Shown: positions 26,666 to 36,552, counted from the stretch's first letter. The stretch: DNA of 64,000 nt from a bacterium (GCA_004562765.1 SFRL01000001.1:1-64000), one strand, 5' to 3'. The notes: generated from the sequence alone by a model not told the origin. Made by a program: numbers and translations.

Positions 26666-27541
26666 TTATTTTCGATTTAAAAAGTTATATATCATGCGCG
26701 AAAATCCGCCTTTGATCTCGTAATAACGATTTTCGCCGCTCACCAGACTCTCCGCGATCTTTGCAAATGCCTGCGCGCTCGGTGCCTGCGGATCGTAAAT
26801 CGAGACGACCTGCTGCTGGCGTACTGCTTTCTCAATGTTGGTATCCTGCGGGACCAGTCCGAGATAATTGATATTCCAGTTCAAAAACTGTGAAACCACG
26901 GAACTGAGTTTGTCATACACTGCCTGCCCATCCGCTGCGGAATTCACGCGGTTGGCAATCACATTGATAACCGTATCCTTGTAATTAAAATCCAGATTCC
27001 GGTACAAGGTCTTGATCAATGAATAGGAATCAGTCAGTGAACTTGGCTCCGGTGTCGTGATCAGCAATACCTCCGGACTCGCAATCACAAACTCCATGAC
27101 ACTGTCAGAGATGCCGGCGCCGGTATCGATCAGAATAATATCTGCCAGCGAATCAAGTTCCGAAAGCCTTTGTACAACACCAATGATCTGTTCCCTTGTG
27201 AGGTTGTTCAGTCCGACCACACCGGAACCGCCCGAAATAAATCCGATATTCATCGGACCTTTCGTAATGATGTCGCTCATAGACATACCCTTGTAAAGCA
27301 CATCACTGAGATTGTATTTCGGAATTGCACCAAACATGACCTCCACATTAGCCAATCCGATGTCAGCATCAAAAATGATCACCCGTTTTCCAAGCCTGCT
27401 CAATTGTACCGCAAGATTGACTGCCGTATTTGATTTTCCGACACCGCCCTTTCCGCTGGTGATGGTAAGCACACGCGCCTGAGGCGGCTGACTGGCCTGC
27501 TGCATTTTTACGACATTGCGCAGCCCTGTTGCCTGGTCCAT
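26666..27541 (-). CDS. flhG: MinD/ParA-type ATPase FlhG (flagellar number and placement)
   Basis: FlhG (YlxH/FleN) is a MinD-like ATPase that works with FlhF to set flagellar number and position. The 291-residue protein has the deviant Walker A SGKGGVGKSNTAVNLA with signature Lys, VIIFDADIGLANVEVM and ILIDTGAGISDSVM. A C-terminal amphipathic region (about 270-291) could bind membrane, as in MinD. The ATG has TAGGAGGAG upstream. The N-terminal DQATGLRNVV is a typical FlhF-activating start in this family. Confidence 0.94.
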   Translation of the reverse strand: MDQATGLRNVVKMQQASQPPQARVLTITSGKGGVGKSNTAVNLAVQLSRLGKRVIIFDADIGLANVEVMFGAIPKYNLSDVLYKGMSMSDIITKGPMNIGFISGGSGVVGLNNLTREQIIGVVQRLSELDSLADIILIDTGAGISDSVMEFVIASPEVLLITTPEPSSLTDSYSLIKTLYRNLDFNYKDTVINVIANRVNSAADGQAVYDKLSSVVSQFLNWNINYLGLVPQDTNIEKAVRQQQVVSIYDPQAPSAQAFAKIAESLVSGENRYYEIKGGFSRMIYNFLNRK

Positions 27542-27542
27542 A

Positions 27543-28862
27543 TCAATCTCCTCCTAACAACTTCTTTACGATCTCCTGCGACTGGAACACTGCGATGTCA
27601 TCAGGTACATTCTGTCCATTCGTCATGTAGGAGATATCTGCATCTGCATACAGTTTGATGTTCAGCAGATTTCCGTATGCGCTGGTCTCATCCAATTTGG
27701 TAAAGATCAATGAATAATCGGATATGCTGCGATACATATCACAGATCTCTTTCAGATCACGGTATTTCGTTGTTGCGGACAATACCAGATAAACGATCGT
27801 CTGATACTGCGTACCGAGCAGTTGCAGCAGTTTTTTTGTATCCTCACGCTGCACCTCATTTTTATGCGAAAAACCGGCTGTATCCACAAAGATCAGATCA
27901 TAATCCGACAGCTTGCTCACCGCTGCAGGCAGCTCTTCCGGCGCATAGATGACAGTTAATGGTGCATCCAGAATGTTTGCATAGGTGCGCAGCTGTTCTG
28001 TTGCAGAGATACGATATGTATCCGCCGTGAGAAATGCCACCTTTTTACCCTGTTCCACCTTGAACTTTGACGCGATCTTTGCGATGGTCGTCGTCTTTCC
28101 GACACCGGTCGGTCCGATAAAAAAGGCTATCTGCGGTTTTTTCCCCTTTACAGTGATCACATGCGGATTACCGAATTTCAGGATCATCTTCTGGTATACG
28201 TGTGACAGGATAAAGTCCATGCTTGATCCCTTTCGCGCCACCTTCATCACATCGTCTAACAGCTGATTGATATATACCTCATCCACCTCATTATCAAGCA
28301 GTGTCCGGTAAAGCATGCGAAAGATCCTGACACTCTCCTCATCCTCCGAGATCACTGTTTCCATTTCTTTTCCGGATTCTTTGGAAGGCGCATCATCCGT
28401 AAGCTTTTTCTCCAGAAACTGCTGCAGATTCTCCAACCGTTCTTCGATCACGTCCGTATCCGTAAATGCCGATGTTTTGGATGCCTCTGTCTGCTGCTGC
28501 GCAGCATGCGCATTCAGGATATCTCCCACCGCCCGGGCAGCCTCTGAGATGGGTTCGACCGGCGGCACCACCTGTCGGACAGCCGATGGCTGGACAGGGC
28601 CGGGTTTCGGAAGGTCGATCTGCTCGTCTGCTGCAAGATCGATACTCCTGTGTGCTCCACCGGCCGCAGGTGCGGGTACGGCGGACTGTTCTTTATCCTC
28701 CATGGCAGCTGTCACCTCATAGTAAGGTGTTTTTAAAAATCCAAACAATCCCTTGGGCTTCACCACCCTGACATTCATGATGACAAGTCCCTGCCCCATT
28801 TCGCTTTTTGCCTTCTCGATTGCTTCTTCTTCTGTTTTTCCCTGAAATTTATTTATGGTCAT
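27543..28862 (-). CDS. flhF: SRP-type GTPase FlhF
   Basis: FlhF is the third SRP GTPase, which marks where flagella are built. The 439-residue protein has a basic N-terminal B domain, a low-complexity Ala/Pro/Gln linker (about 75-150) and the NG domain. Motifs visible are G1 GPTGVGKTTTIAKIAS, LTADTYRISATEQLRTYA, DTAGFSHKNE and TKLDETSAYGN. The ATG overlaps the flhA stop by one base, so translation is coupled. flhG follows after 1 base. Confidence 0.95.
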   Translation of the reverse strand: MTINKFQGKTEEEAIEKAKSEMGQGLVIMNVRVVKPKGLFGFLKTPYYEVTAAMEDKEQSAVPAPAAGGAHRSIDLAADEQIDLPKPGPVQPSAVRQVVPPVEPISEAARAVGDILNAHAAQQQTEASKTSAFTDTDVIEERLENLQQFLEKKLTDDAPSKESGKEMETVISEDEESVRIFRMLYRTLLDNEVDEVYINQLLDDVMKVARKGSSMDFILSHVYQKMILKFGNPHVITVKGKKPQIAFFIGPTGVGKTTTIAKIASKFKVEQGKKVAFLTADTYRISATEQLRTYANILDAPLTVIYAPEELPAAVSKLSDYDLIFVDTAGFSHKNEVQREDTKKLLQLLGTQYQTIVYLVLSATTKYRDLKEICDMYRSISDYSLIFTKLDETSAYGNLLNIKLYADADISYMTNGQNVPDDIAVFQSQEIVKKLLGGD

Positions 28863-30901
28863 TATGCTGTCACCATCCCAACAGATTGTAATTCGACATT
28901 AGATTCAATCTCATTATATGACACAACGATCAAATCCTTCAAGTATTCTTCGGTCAATTTTTTATAATACATACGCACGATCGGCGATGTCACCACGATC
29001 GCACTCTTTCCGAGATTCTCCAGCTTGCTTACCTCCGCCTCTGTCGCCTCGATGATCGCCCGTGTGCGTTCGGGATCAAGCGTCAGATAAGCACCCTGTT
29101 CTGTCTGCTTGACCGCACCCATGATCTCCTGCTCGATCTTCGGATCCAGTGTTACGACGCTCGTCTCCTCATTCGCAGGGAAATACTTATTTGAGATCGC
29201 GCGTTTCAGACTCTGGCGCACATACTCCGTGAGCACATCGGTATCTCTTGTCGTCGTCGCGTGGTCTGCCAGTGTCTCAAAAATCGTGATCAGATCGCGG
29301 ATGGAAATTCCTTCTGCCAAAAGGTTCTGCAGTACCTTCTGAACCTCTCCGGTACCGAGCAGTTTCGGCACAAGCTCGTCCACAAGTACCGGATTGTTCT
29401 CCTTGACATTGTCGATGAGATTCTGTACATCCTGTCTCGTGAGCAGTTCTGCAATATGTCCCCGGATGACTTCTGTCAGATGCGTCGCAATAATGGACGG
29501 CGGATCAACAACCGTATAGCCGAGGCTCTCTGCGCGCTCACGCTGGCTCTCCGTGATCCAGATCGCCGGCAGATGGAAGGACGGTTCAAAGGTCGGAATA
29601 CCTGTGATCTCCTCCTCCACATAGCCGGGATTCATAGCCATATAATGATCAAACAGGATCTCTCCCTCTGTGACCTGAATTCCTTTGATCTTTATGATAT
29701 ACTGGTTCGGATTCAGCTGGATATTGTCACGCAGACGAATGATCGGCACGACCGTACCGAGTTCCAAAGCGATCTGCCGCCGGATCATAACCACGCGGTC
29801 CAAAAGATCACCGCCCTGATTGACATCCGCCAACGGAATGATTCCGTAGCCAAACTCCAGCTCGATCGGGTCAACAGACAAAAGGGACACCACATTTTCC
29901 GGCTTTCGTATCTCCTCGGCCTCCGACTCCGCTGCACCGACCTCCTCCTCGATCTTCTCAACACTCATGCTCTTGTTCATATTCAGTCCGGCTACAAGAA
30001 AGATCGCTCCCATACCGATACAGAGAATCGGGTTCAAAGGGGTGAAGATCCCCAGAAAAGAGATCACTGCACCGACCATGATCAGTACTTTTGGAATACC
30101 GAAAAGCTGGCTGATGAGCACCTGTCCGAAATCTGCTTCCTTGGATGCCTTTGTCACAAGGATACCGGTTGCCATAGAGATTGCCAGCGAAGGGATCTGT
30201 GAACTCAGACCATCACCGATCGTCAGGATACCGTACTGCATCAGCGCATCCTGAAAGGGCAGTCCCTGTCTGGTCATACCCATGACCGTTCCACCGATCA
30301 GATTGACAAAAGTGATGATCAGACCGGCGGTCGCATCTCCTTTGACATACTTCGTCGCACCATCCATAGCTCCGAAGAAGCTGCTCTCCTGCTGGATCTT
30401 CTCACGGCGCTTTTTGGCTTCCTCATCAGTGATGGCTCCCGTATTCAGATCGGCGTCGATCGCCATCTGCTTACCGGGCATTGCATCCAGGGTGAATCGT
30501 GCAGTTACCTCAGATACACGCTCAGAACCTTTATTGATGACAACAAACTGTACGATCAACAGAATCACAAAGATGATCGTACCGATGACCATATCGTTTC
30601 CGCCGACGAACTGTCCGAAGGTTCGGACTACGTTACCGGGATCTCCGCTGTTTAAGATCAGTCGCGTGGATGACACGTTCAGGGAAATACGGAAAATGGT
30701 CGTAAATAAGAGCAATGTCGGAAAAAACGACATATCCAGTACTTCCTGCACAAACAGACAGTTAAACAGGATCACCAGTGCAACTGAGATATTAAAGATC
30801 AGTAAGATATCCAGCAAAAAAGAAGGGATCGGAACAATAAAAAATATGATGGCTGCCATCAGATACAATGCTACACCGACATCAGCGCCACGCTTTATCA
30901 T
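28862..30901 (-). CDS. flhA: Flagellar export gate protein FlhA
   Basis: FlhA is the nonameric inner-membrane gate of the flagellar type III export apparatus. The 679-residue protein has about eight membrane helices in the first 330 residues. The conserved FHIPEP-type loop reads SRVS-like here as KGSERVSEVTARFTLDAMPG, followed by KQMAIDADLNTG. The large cytoplasmic chaperone-docking domain follows. Length is normal. The ATG follows AAAGGAGGG. It lies between flhB and flhF in the standard order. Confidence 0.97.
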   Translation of the reverse strand: MIKRGADVGVALYLMAAIIFFIVPIPSFLLDILLIFNISVALVILFNCLFVQEVLDMSFFPTLLLFTTIFRISLNVSSTRLILNSGDPGNVVRTFGQFVGGNDMVIGTIIFVILLIVQFVVINKGSERVSEVTARFTLDAMPGKQMAIDADLNTGAITDEEAKKRREKIQQESSFFGAMDGATKYVKGDATAGLIITFVNLIGGTVMGMTRQGLPFQDALMQYGILTIGDGLSSQIPSLAISMATGILVTKASKEADFGQVLISQLFGIPKVLIMVGAVISFLGIFTPLNPILCIGMGAIFLVAGLNMNKSMSVEKIEEEVGAAESEAEEIRKPENVVSLLSVDPIELEFGYGIIPLADVNQGGDLLDRVVMIRRQIALELGTVVPIIRLRDNIQLNPNQYIIKIKGIQVTEGEILFDHYMAMNPGYVEEEITGIPTFEPSFHLPAIWITESQRERAESLGYTVVDPPSIIATHLTEVIRGHIAELLTRQDVQNLIDNVKENNPVLVDELVPKLLGTGEVQKVLQNLLAEGISIRDLITIFETLADHATTTRDTDVLTEYVRQSLKRAISNKYFPANEETSVVTLDPKIEQEIMGAVKQTEQGAYLTLDPERTRAIIEATEAEVSKLENLGKSAIVVTSPIVRMYYKKLTEEYLKDLIVVSYNEIESNVELQSVGMVTA

Positions 30902-30964
30902 TTGTTCTCCCTCCTTTCCTGAATCATATTTTTACGACCTCAGCAAGATGCTTCGGTCTGGTAT

Positions 30965-32092
30965 TTACACCCGGTTCTGTGCACGGTAGACCGCTGCCAG
31001 GATCTCTGCCACCGCCTGGTACAACTCCGGCGGGATCTCTCGTCCGATCTCCACATTTGTGTAGATCATACGAGCCAAAGGTTTGTTCTCCACGATCTCC
31101 ACGTGGTTTTCCTTTGCGATCTCCCTGATCCGCTGTGCGATCAGATCCGCACCTTTTGCGACAAGCACAGGTGCTGTACCGGTGCCTGCATCATATTTTA
31201 ACGCCACTGCATAATGCGTCGGGTTTGTGATGACTACATCCGCTTTCGGCACGTCCTGCATCATACGCCTGCGGGATGCCTCCTGCATGCGTTGACGCTG
31301 TTTGCTTTTGATCTGCGGATCTCCCTCGGAATTTTTCATTTCATCTTTGACTTCCTGCTTGGTCATCTTCATATCTTCATTAAACTTGTGCTTCTGGTAA
31401 AGATAGTCCGCAGCACCAATGATACAGTAGATGATGGAAATCCGGAATCCCACATCGATGACCAGCGTACCGATCTCGGCGATCGCCTGCTGTAAGGTAA
31501 TGTTATACAACAAAAAGATCTCTTCCAGATGAGACTTCAGCGCTGTGTAAGCAATGACCGCGATCAGTGCGACCTTTGCAATAGACTTCACAAGCTCAAA
31601 CAGAGAATCTTTGGAAAACATCCGTTTAAAGCCATTGATCGGATTAAACTTATCCGGCTTCGGCTTTAAGGGTTTTGTGCTGACCTTCCATTTGACCTGA
31701 ATGATATTGATCAGAAATGCAACCGCCACACCGACTGCAAAAAACGGACCTGCCAGTTTTACGGACGACAGTACTGCCTGATGCAGATACGACATGACTA
31801 CAACGGAATTCACCTCACGCGCTGACACCGTCTCCGGTATTTTATTATAGATATCATGAAAGATCTGCAGAAAGTTACTTCCCATAAAGGAAACGATCAC
31901 CTTCAGCGTCAGAAAAAGTGCCACAAGCGATGCCGCCTGATCAAGCTCCCTGCTCTTGCAGACCTGTCCCTCGCTTCGGGCATCACTCAGCTTTTTTGAA
32001 GTCGCCGGTTCTGTTTTCTCCCCGCCGGGACCATCCTTTGCAAAAAACTGCAGATCGTAGATCAGTAACAATTCGTGATCAGCCAGCTCCAT
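30965..32092 (-). CDS. flhB: Flagellar export switch protein FlhB
   Basis: FlhB controls the switch from rod/hook to filament export. The 375-residue protein has four membrane helices and a cytoplasmic domain with the autocleavage site NPTHYAVALKYD intact at about residue 282. KTEPATSKKLSDARSEGQV near the N-terminus is the family start. The first 20 residues (ELADHELLLIYDLQFFAKDG) form an N-terminal extension seen in Clostridia. It overlaps the end of fliR by 14 bases. Confidence 0.96.
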   Translation of the reverse strand: MELADHELLLIYDLQFFAKDGPGGEKTEPATSKKLSDARSEGQVCKSRELDQAASLVALFLTLKVIVSFMGSNFLQIFHDIYNKIPETVSAREVNSVVVMSYLHQAVLSSVKLAGPFFAVGVAVAFLINIIQVKWKVSTKPLKPKPDKFNPINGFKRMFSKDSLFELVKSIAKVALIAVIAYTALKSHLEEIFLLYNITLQQAIAEIGTLVIDVGFRISIIYCIIGAADYLYQKHKFNEDMKMTKQEVKDEMKNSEGDPQIKSKQRQRMQEASRRRMMQDVPKADVVITNPTHYAVALKYDAGTGTAPVLVAKGADLIAQRIREIAKENHVEIVENKPLARMIYTNVEIGREIPPELYQAVAEILAAVYRAQNRV

Positions 32093-32864
32093 ACATCCCC
32101 TTTACAACCATTCGCAGCATCAATTTAACCTCTTCACCGATCATTGCAGCTGCACGCGGCAACAGAATAACCGTGACAACCAGTATTGCATAACCGACAA
32201 AGATCTTAATCTGGATACCAACCGCAAACATATTCATCTGCGGTGCTACTTTTGCCATGATACCAAGAATACAATTCATGACCATACAACACGCAAACAC
32301 GGGCAGCATGATCCGGAATCCGATCATAAACAGATCCACGATAAGGGTGACCATACTGTCTGCCAGATACTCCCAGTTGAAGATCTGTGCATTGACCGGT
32401 ATCAGCGTAAACGAATCAGCCACTGCTTTGATCAGATAGTGGTACAGGTCTGAGATCAGTAGCAGAAGCATGATCGCATAGTAATACATATTTCCGGTAA
32501 TACTCTCCTGCGTCCGCGTCATCGGATTGTACTCCTGCGCCATGGACAGACCGACCTGCATATCGATCATATGCCCGGCAAAACCAATAATATATGTACA
32601 TGCATTCGCCATCATGCCGAGTGTCAGTCCGGTAATCGTCTCCTTCACTGCGATGATCGCATATTCGATCATCCCGTCATAGACAAGTTCGCCGGGCATC
32701 GCCTGGGCAACCAGTATTGCCAGCACCGCTGAAAAACCGACTTTGACTCTCGTAGGTACACTGTTAAGTCCAAAAAAAGGTGCCACCGCGACAAAGCTGG
32801 CGATGCGCACCAGTACTAACAGATAATATTCAAATGTGAGCAATGAAAAAGTATAATTTATCAT
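32079..32864 (-). CDS. fliR: Flagellar export protein FliR
   Basis: FliR forms the export-gate core with FliP and FliQ. The 261-residue membrane protein shows about six hydrophobic helices and conserved stretches such as FFGLNSVPTRVKVGFSAVLA and GHMIDMQVGLSMAQEYNP. It overlaps fliQ by 4 bases (ATGA) and flhB by 14 bases, so three export genes are translationally linked. Confidence 0.96.
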   Translation of the reverse strand: MINYTFSLLTFEYYLLVLVRIASFVAVAPFFGLNSVPTRVKVGFSAVLAILVAQAMPGELVYDGMIEYAIIAVKETITGLTLGMMANACTYIIGFAGHMIDMQVGLSMAQEYNPMTRTQESITGNMYYYAIMLLLLISDLYHYLIKAVADSFTLIPVNAQIFNWEYLADSMVTLIVDLFMIGFRIMLPVFACCMVMNCILGIMAKVAPQMNMFAVGIQIKIFVGYAILVVTVILLPRAAAMIGEEVKLMLRMVVKGMYGAG

Positions 32865-33133
32865 CCGATATATAAGCTGAAATTATTCCAGAGCTTTGTC
32901 ATAAAATCTACCATTTTGTCCAGCATCCATCCGCCTAATAACATAAGCGTCAGAAACACGGCGACGATCTTCGGTACAAACGTCAGTGTCTGCTCCTGAA
33001 TCGAGGTAACTGTCTGAAAAATACTGACGATCAGACCAATGATCAAGGACACCAGAAGAGCCGGCGCTGCCGTGATAATGATCGTTGTAAATGCCTCTCT
33101 TGCAATATCTAAAACTACACCTTCCGAAAGCAC
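32861..33133 (-). CDS. fliQ: Flagellar export protein FliQ
   Basis: A small export-gate subunit of 90 residues with two membrane helices (about 17-40 and 52-75) and the family segments AREAFTTIIITAAPALLVSL and IVSIFQTVTSIQEQTLTFVP. The start codon is GTG, after GGAAAGGGTGATG. An alternative 90-residue frame shifted by 22 bases is a shadow. Confidence 0.95.
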   Translation of the reverse strand: MLSEGVVLDIAREAFTTIIITAAPALLVSLIIGLIVSIFQTVTSIQEQTLTFVPKIVAVFLTLMLLGGWMLDKMVDFMTKLWNNFSLYIG

Positions 33134-33164
33134 TTCTCATCACCCTTTCCTTCAAAAAACATTG

Positions 33165-34016
33165 TCAGTAAAAAGTCTTCACCACATTACCGATCACGAG
33201 ATCCCAGCCATCTGCCAGAATAAAGAGCAGGATTTTGAACGGCATGGAGATCGTCGTCGGCGGAAGCATCATCATACCCATGGACATAAGAATTGATGCC
33301 ACCACCATATCGATCACAATAAACGGTATGTAAATTAAAAATCCGATGATAAATGACGTGCGCAGTTCACTTAAAATAAAACTCGGGATCAGCACGCTGG
33401 TCGGAATATCATCGTTTGTCTCGTAAGTTACCCCTGCGATATCGCAAAACAGATCCACATCCTTGCGCTCCGTTTCCTGATACATGAAATCCCGGATCGG
33501 ATCCATTGCAGCCTCGATTGCCTCCTCCTGTGTGATCGTACCCGCATCCAGCGGTTTGATCGCATTTTCATTGATCTGGGAAAACACCGGTGACATGATC
33601 ATAAATGTCAAAAACAACGCCAGACCGACAAGTATCTGATTTGGCGGCGTTGTCTGTGTACCGAGCGCCGCACGCAGAAAGTGCAGCACGACAATGATCC
33701 GTGTGAAGGATGTCATCATGATCAGGATGGAAGGTGCCAGTGAAATGATCGTGAGCAACAATACGATCCGTACCGTTGCGGACATCGTTCCATTTTCGTT
33801 ATTATAGATAATAGAAAGTCCGTTCACATCATCATCCCGGATATCTCCCGGATCCTGATCCTGTGTGACGGACAGACTGCCGGAATTGTCCGGCATATCA
33901 GTCGGTGACGCATACGCCGTCTGACCGGTCAGCCCAACCGTCAGCACCAGCGTAAACACGACCACTGCAACTATAAATGAGACACTACAATAAATCTTTT
34001 TTGCTCTACTTCGCAT
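33165..34016 (-). CDS. fliP: Flagellar export protein FliP
   Basis: FliP forms the core of the export gate. The 283-residue protein begins with a cleavable-type signal peptide (about 1-36, ending near AYA). A periplasmic stretch rich in Asp follows, then four membrane helices. The signature MTSFTRIIVVLHFLRAALGT is complete, as are TPPNQILVGLALFLTFMIMSP and MMLPPTTISMPFKILLFIL. It overlaps fliO by 11 bases. Confidence 0.97.
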   Translation of the reverse strand: MRSRAKKIYCSVSFIVAVVVFTLVLTVGLTGQTAYASPTDMPDNSGSLSVTQDQDPGDIRDDDVNGLSIIYNNENGTMSATVRIVLLLTIISLAPSILIMMTSFTRIIVVLHFLRAALGTQTTPPNQILVGLALFLTFMIMSPVFSQINENAIKPLDAGTITQEEAIEAAMDPIRDFMYQETERKDVDLFCDIAGVTYETNDDIPTSVLIPSFILSELRTSFIIGFLIYIPFIVIDMVVASILMSMGMMMLPPTTISMPFKILLFILADGWDLVIGNVVKTFY

Positions 34017-34386
34017 GCTTCTTTTTGAATTCCTCCAGAATATCGGAAAAGCTTTCTCCTATCTTTGATGCATGATCCGCTGTCTGCGGCGGCATCGCTC
34101 GAAGCTCCTCCTCGGTCAGCGTCGCAAGAAGTGCCATGTTTTCTTTACTGACACCAACCACAAGATACTTGTCTGTACCTGCTCGCACGATCTGTATGTA
34201 CTGGTTATTTGAGACTCGTATCACCTCTATCACGGAGAGATTTCCCTGCGCGGTCTTTGTCTTCTGATAACCTGCGATCCACCGCGTCACATAATATGTG
34301 AGTGCCAGCACAAAGAGAAAGATCACAAGTACCGTGATCAGATCGATCACACTATTCAAAAAACTGTTGGATACTAATAAAATCAT
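34006..34386 (-). CDS. fliO: Flagellar biosynthesis protein FliO (FliZ-like)
   Basis: FliO assists FliP ring assembly. The 126-residue protein has one membrane helix (about 11-33, VIDLITVLVIFLFVLALTYYV). A cytoplasmic domain follows, with GNLSVIEVIRVSNNQYIQIV and DKYLVVGVSKENMALL. Position between fliY and fliP, size and topology support the call. Bacillus clusters carry cheY between fliY and this gene. Here only 5 bases separate them, so cheY is absent from this site. Confidence 0.88.
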   Translation of the reverse strand: MILLVSNSFLNSVIDLITVLVIFLFVLALTYYVTRWIAGYQKTKTAQGNLSVIEVIRVSNNQYIQIVRAGTDKYLVVGVSKENMALLATLTEEELRAMPPQTADHASKIGESFSDILEEFKKKHAK

Positions 34387-34391
34387 AGGTT

Positions 34392-35567
34392 TTACTTCAC
34401 AATCTCGGTAATACGGACACCGAAACTCTCCTCAATGACAACAACCTCGCCCTTTGCAACGTATTTACCATTTACAAGTATATCAATGGGCTCACCGGCA
34501 ATACGATTCAACTCAATGATCGTACCGGGTGCAAAATCCAGGATCTCTGAAATGGACTTTGTCGTTCTGCCAAGCTCGACCGTCACTTCCAAAGGAACGT
34601 CCATGATGAGATCAATATTTTCCTTTGCAAACTGCGCCGCGAACTCTCCGGAAAACGGTGTAAACTGTGCCGGTTGTACATTGACCGGCTGCTGGTACAT
34701 CATCGGATTTACCATCTGCGGATTCATCATTTGCGGGTTCATCATCTGCGGATTCATCATTCCCATATCCGGCTGCGGCTGAGCCTGCTGTGCAGGTGCA
34801 GGTGAAGCGGCCGGCTCTGGTGCCTTGTGAGCGGTATCTGCAATACCGATCTGTGCATCATCCGCGTCCATCTCCATATTCCGGGCGATCGACTGACACA
34901 TATCCCGCGCAAATGAAACCGGATAGAGCTGCATGATCTCACTGTCTACCAGATCTCCGATCTCCATTTTGAAAGAGATCTTCACAAACTCACCCGCCAG
35001 AAATTCATCGATCGATCCCTCGTCCACACTCTCCTGAAGGTCGATCAGATCCGCTACGGGCGGCGAAATGTCGATCGTCTTGCTGAGCATGGAGGACAGC
35101 GATGTCGCGGAACTTCCCATCATCTGGTTCATCGCCTCGCTGATCGCACTCAAATGGAGTTCACCCAGTTCGCCGTCAGTATTTGTTCCGTCACCACCCA
35201 TCATCAGATCTGTGATGATCTTGACATCATTTTCCTTTAATACAAGAATATTACTTCCATCCAGTCCCACCGTATATGCGATCCGGATAAATACGCAGGG
35301 ACGCTCATAATTTTTTACAACATCATCCCATGTTGCAGTGGAAACTACCGGTGTAGAGATCTCTACCTTGCGATTTACCAGTGAGAACAGCGTTGTAGCC
35401 GCCGTACCCATACTGATATTGGCGATCTCACCGATCGCATCCTTCTCCTCGGGTGTCAGAAGTTCTCTGCCCGAACCCGAACCGCCTCCGGATGTTCCTG
35501 CACTGCTGCTCCCACCGGGATTATTCAACAGAGCATTGATTTCTTCCTGTGATAATACTCCATCCAT
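34392..35567 (-). CDS. fliY: Flagellar motor switch phosphatase FliY (CheC domain plus FliN domain)
   Basis: FliY is a C-ring protein that also dephosphorylates CheY-P. The 391-residue protein has an N-terminal FliM-like peptide (SQEEINALLN) for CheY-P binding. A CheC-type domain follows with both active sites intact: DAIGEIAN with Pro after 22 residues and SAISEAMN with its Pro. Next is a Pro/Met/Gln linker with MMNPQ repeats. The C-terminal FliN/SpoA domain is DVPLEVTVELGRTTKSISEI. It follows fliM by 4 bases. Confidence 0.95.
   Translation of the reverse strand: MDGVLSQEEINALLNNPGGSSSAGTSGGGSGSGRELLTPEEKDAIGEIANISMGTAATTLFSLVNRKVEISTPVVSTATWDDVVKNYERPCVFIRIAYTVGLDGSNILVLKENDVKIITDLMMGGDGTNTDGELGELHLSAISEAMNQMMGSSATSLSSMLSKTIDISPPVADLIDLQESVDEGSIDEFLAGEFVKISFKMEIGDLVDSEIMQLYPVSFARDMCQSIARNMEMDADDAQIGIADTAHKAPEPAASPAPAQQAQPQPDMGMMNPQMMNPQMMNPQMVNPMMYQQPVNVQPAQFTPFSGEFAAQFAKENIDLIMDVPLEVTVELGRTTKSISEILDFAPGTIIELNRIAGEPIDILVNGKYVAKGEVVVIEESFGVRITEIVK
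34701..34760 (-). repeat. 15-bp tandem repeat in the fliY linker
   Basis: About four copies of a 15-base unit (coding Met-Met-Asn-Pro-Gln, the last copy divergent) stand in tandem within the fliY linker between the phosphatase and FliN domains. Copies differ only at third positions, so length variation between strains without frameshift is expected. Confidence 0.8.
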
Positions 35568-35571
35568 CTGC

Positions 35572-36552
35572 CTACTCTTCCTCTCTGATCACTGATGTCA
35601 CACGCACTGCATAATTCTGACCGGATGATCCCGGCAACGCGGTGAACTTCCTCATATTTCCAACATATACATCCAATTCCTGATCCACTTCGGTGTCCAC
35701 CCGGATGATATCACCGGGCATCAGGTTTACAAAATCGGAAACTGAAATCTGGCTCTTTCCGAGCACTGCCTTCACGGATACCGGCGCATGCTCGATCAGG
35801 TCCTCGATCACATCCTGATAGGTTTCCTCATCCTTGACCTGCATATTCGAATACCAGAACTTTGTGTTCAATTTATCCATGACCGGCTCCAGCGTGATAA
35901 AGGGGAGACAGATATTCATCAATCCCTCCGCATCGCCGATCTTCAGATTGATCGTAACGATCGCGATCATCTCTCCGGGAGAAATGATCTGCGCAAACTG
36001 TGAGTTCGTCTCTATACGCTGTAATCTCGGATGGATCTCCGTCACATTTTCCCATGGCTCCCGAAGCAGATTGACGCATACATTCATGATCCGCTCAATG
36101 ATGAGCAGCTCAATCTCGGAAAAATCTCTCGTTTTTTCCAACGGAAGCCCTGCGCCTCCAAGCATACGATCCACAATGGCGTAACCCAGCGATGACGCAA
36201 GCTCCATCAGGATATCTCCGTGCAGCGGAGCAAATTCTATAACTCCCAGCAAAACCGGGTTGGAAAGGGCGTTGGAGAACTCTGAGTATGTAACTGCCTC
36301 GGAGTTCATAACCTCCACCTGTATATTTTTTCTCAGATATACCGGCAGATTTGTTGACAGAAGTCTGCCGTAATGTTCGAAGATGATCTCCAGTGTGCGA
36401 AGATGCTCTTTGGAGAATTTGGACGGGCGTGCAAAATCATAATTTTTGACCTGTTTGTCACCACTGTCTTTGATTTCTTCCGCATCGATCTCACCGCTGC
36501 TCAACTGTTGCAGCAACGAGTCTATTTCGCCCTGTGACAGTACGTCACCCAT
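35572..36552 (-). CDS. fliM: Flagellar motor switch protein FliM
   Basis: FliM is the C-ring subunit that binds CheY-P and couples to FliG. The 326-residue protein has the N-terminal CheY-binding motif (LSQGEIDSLLQQLSSG). A middle CheC-like domain without the phosphatase residues follows, with LGYAIVDRMLGGAGLP and LSTNLPVYLRKNIQ. The C-terminal SpoA/FliN-like domain ends the protein. The ATG has AAGGTGG upstream. Order fliL-fliM-fliY is standard. Confidence 0.97.
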   Translation of the reverse strand: MGDVLSQGEIDSLLQQLSSGEIDAEEIKDSGDKQVKNYDFARPSKFSKEHLRTLEIIFEHYGRLLSTNLPVYLRKNIQVEVMNSEAVTYSEFSNALSNPVLLGVIEFAPLHGDILMELASSLGYAIVDRMLGGAGLPLEKTRDFSEIELLIIERIMNVCVNLLREPWENVTEIHPRLQRIETNSQFAQIISPGEMIAIVTINLKIGDAEGLMNICLPFITLEPVMDKLNTKFWYSNMQVKDEETYQDVIEDLIEHAPVSVKAVLGKSQISVSDFVNLMPGDIIRVDTEVDQELDVYVGNMRKFTALPGSSGQNYAVRVTSVIREEE

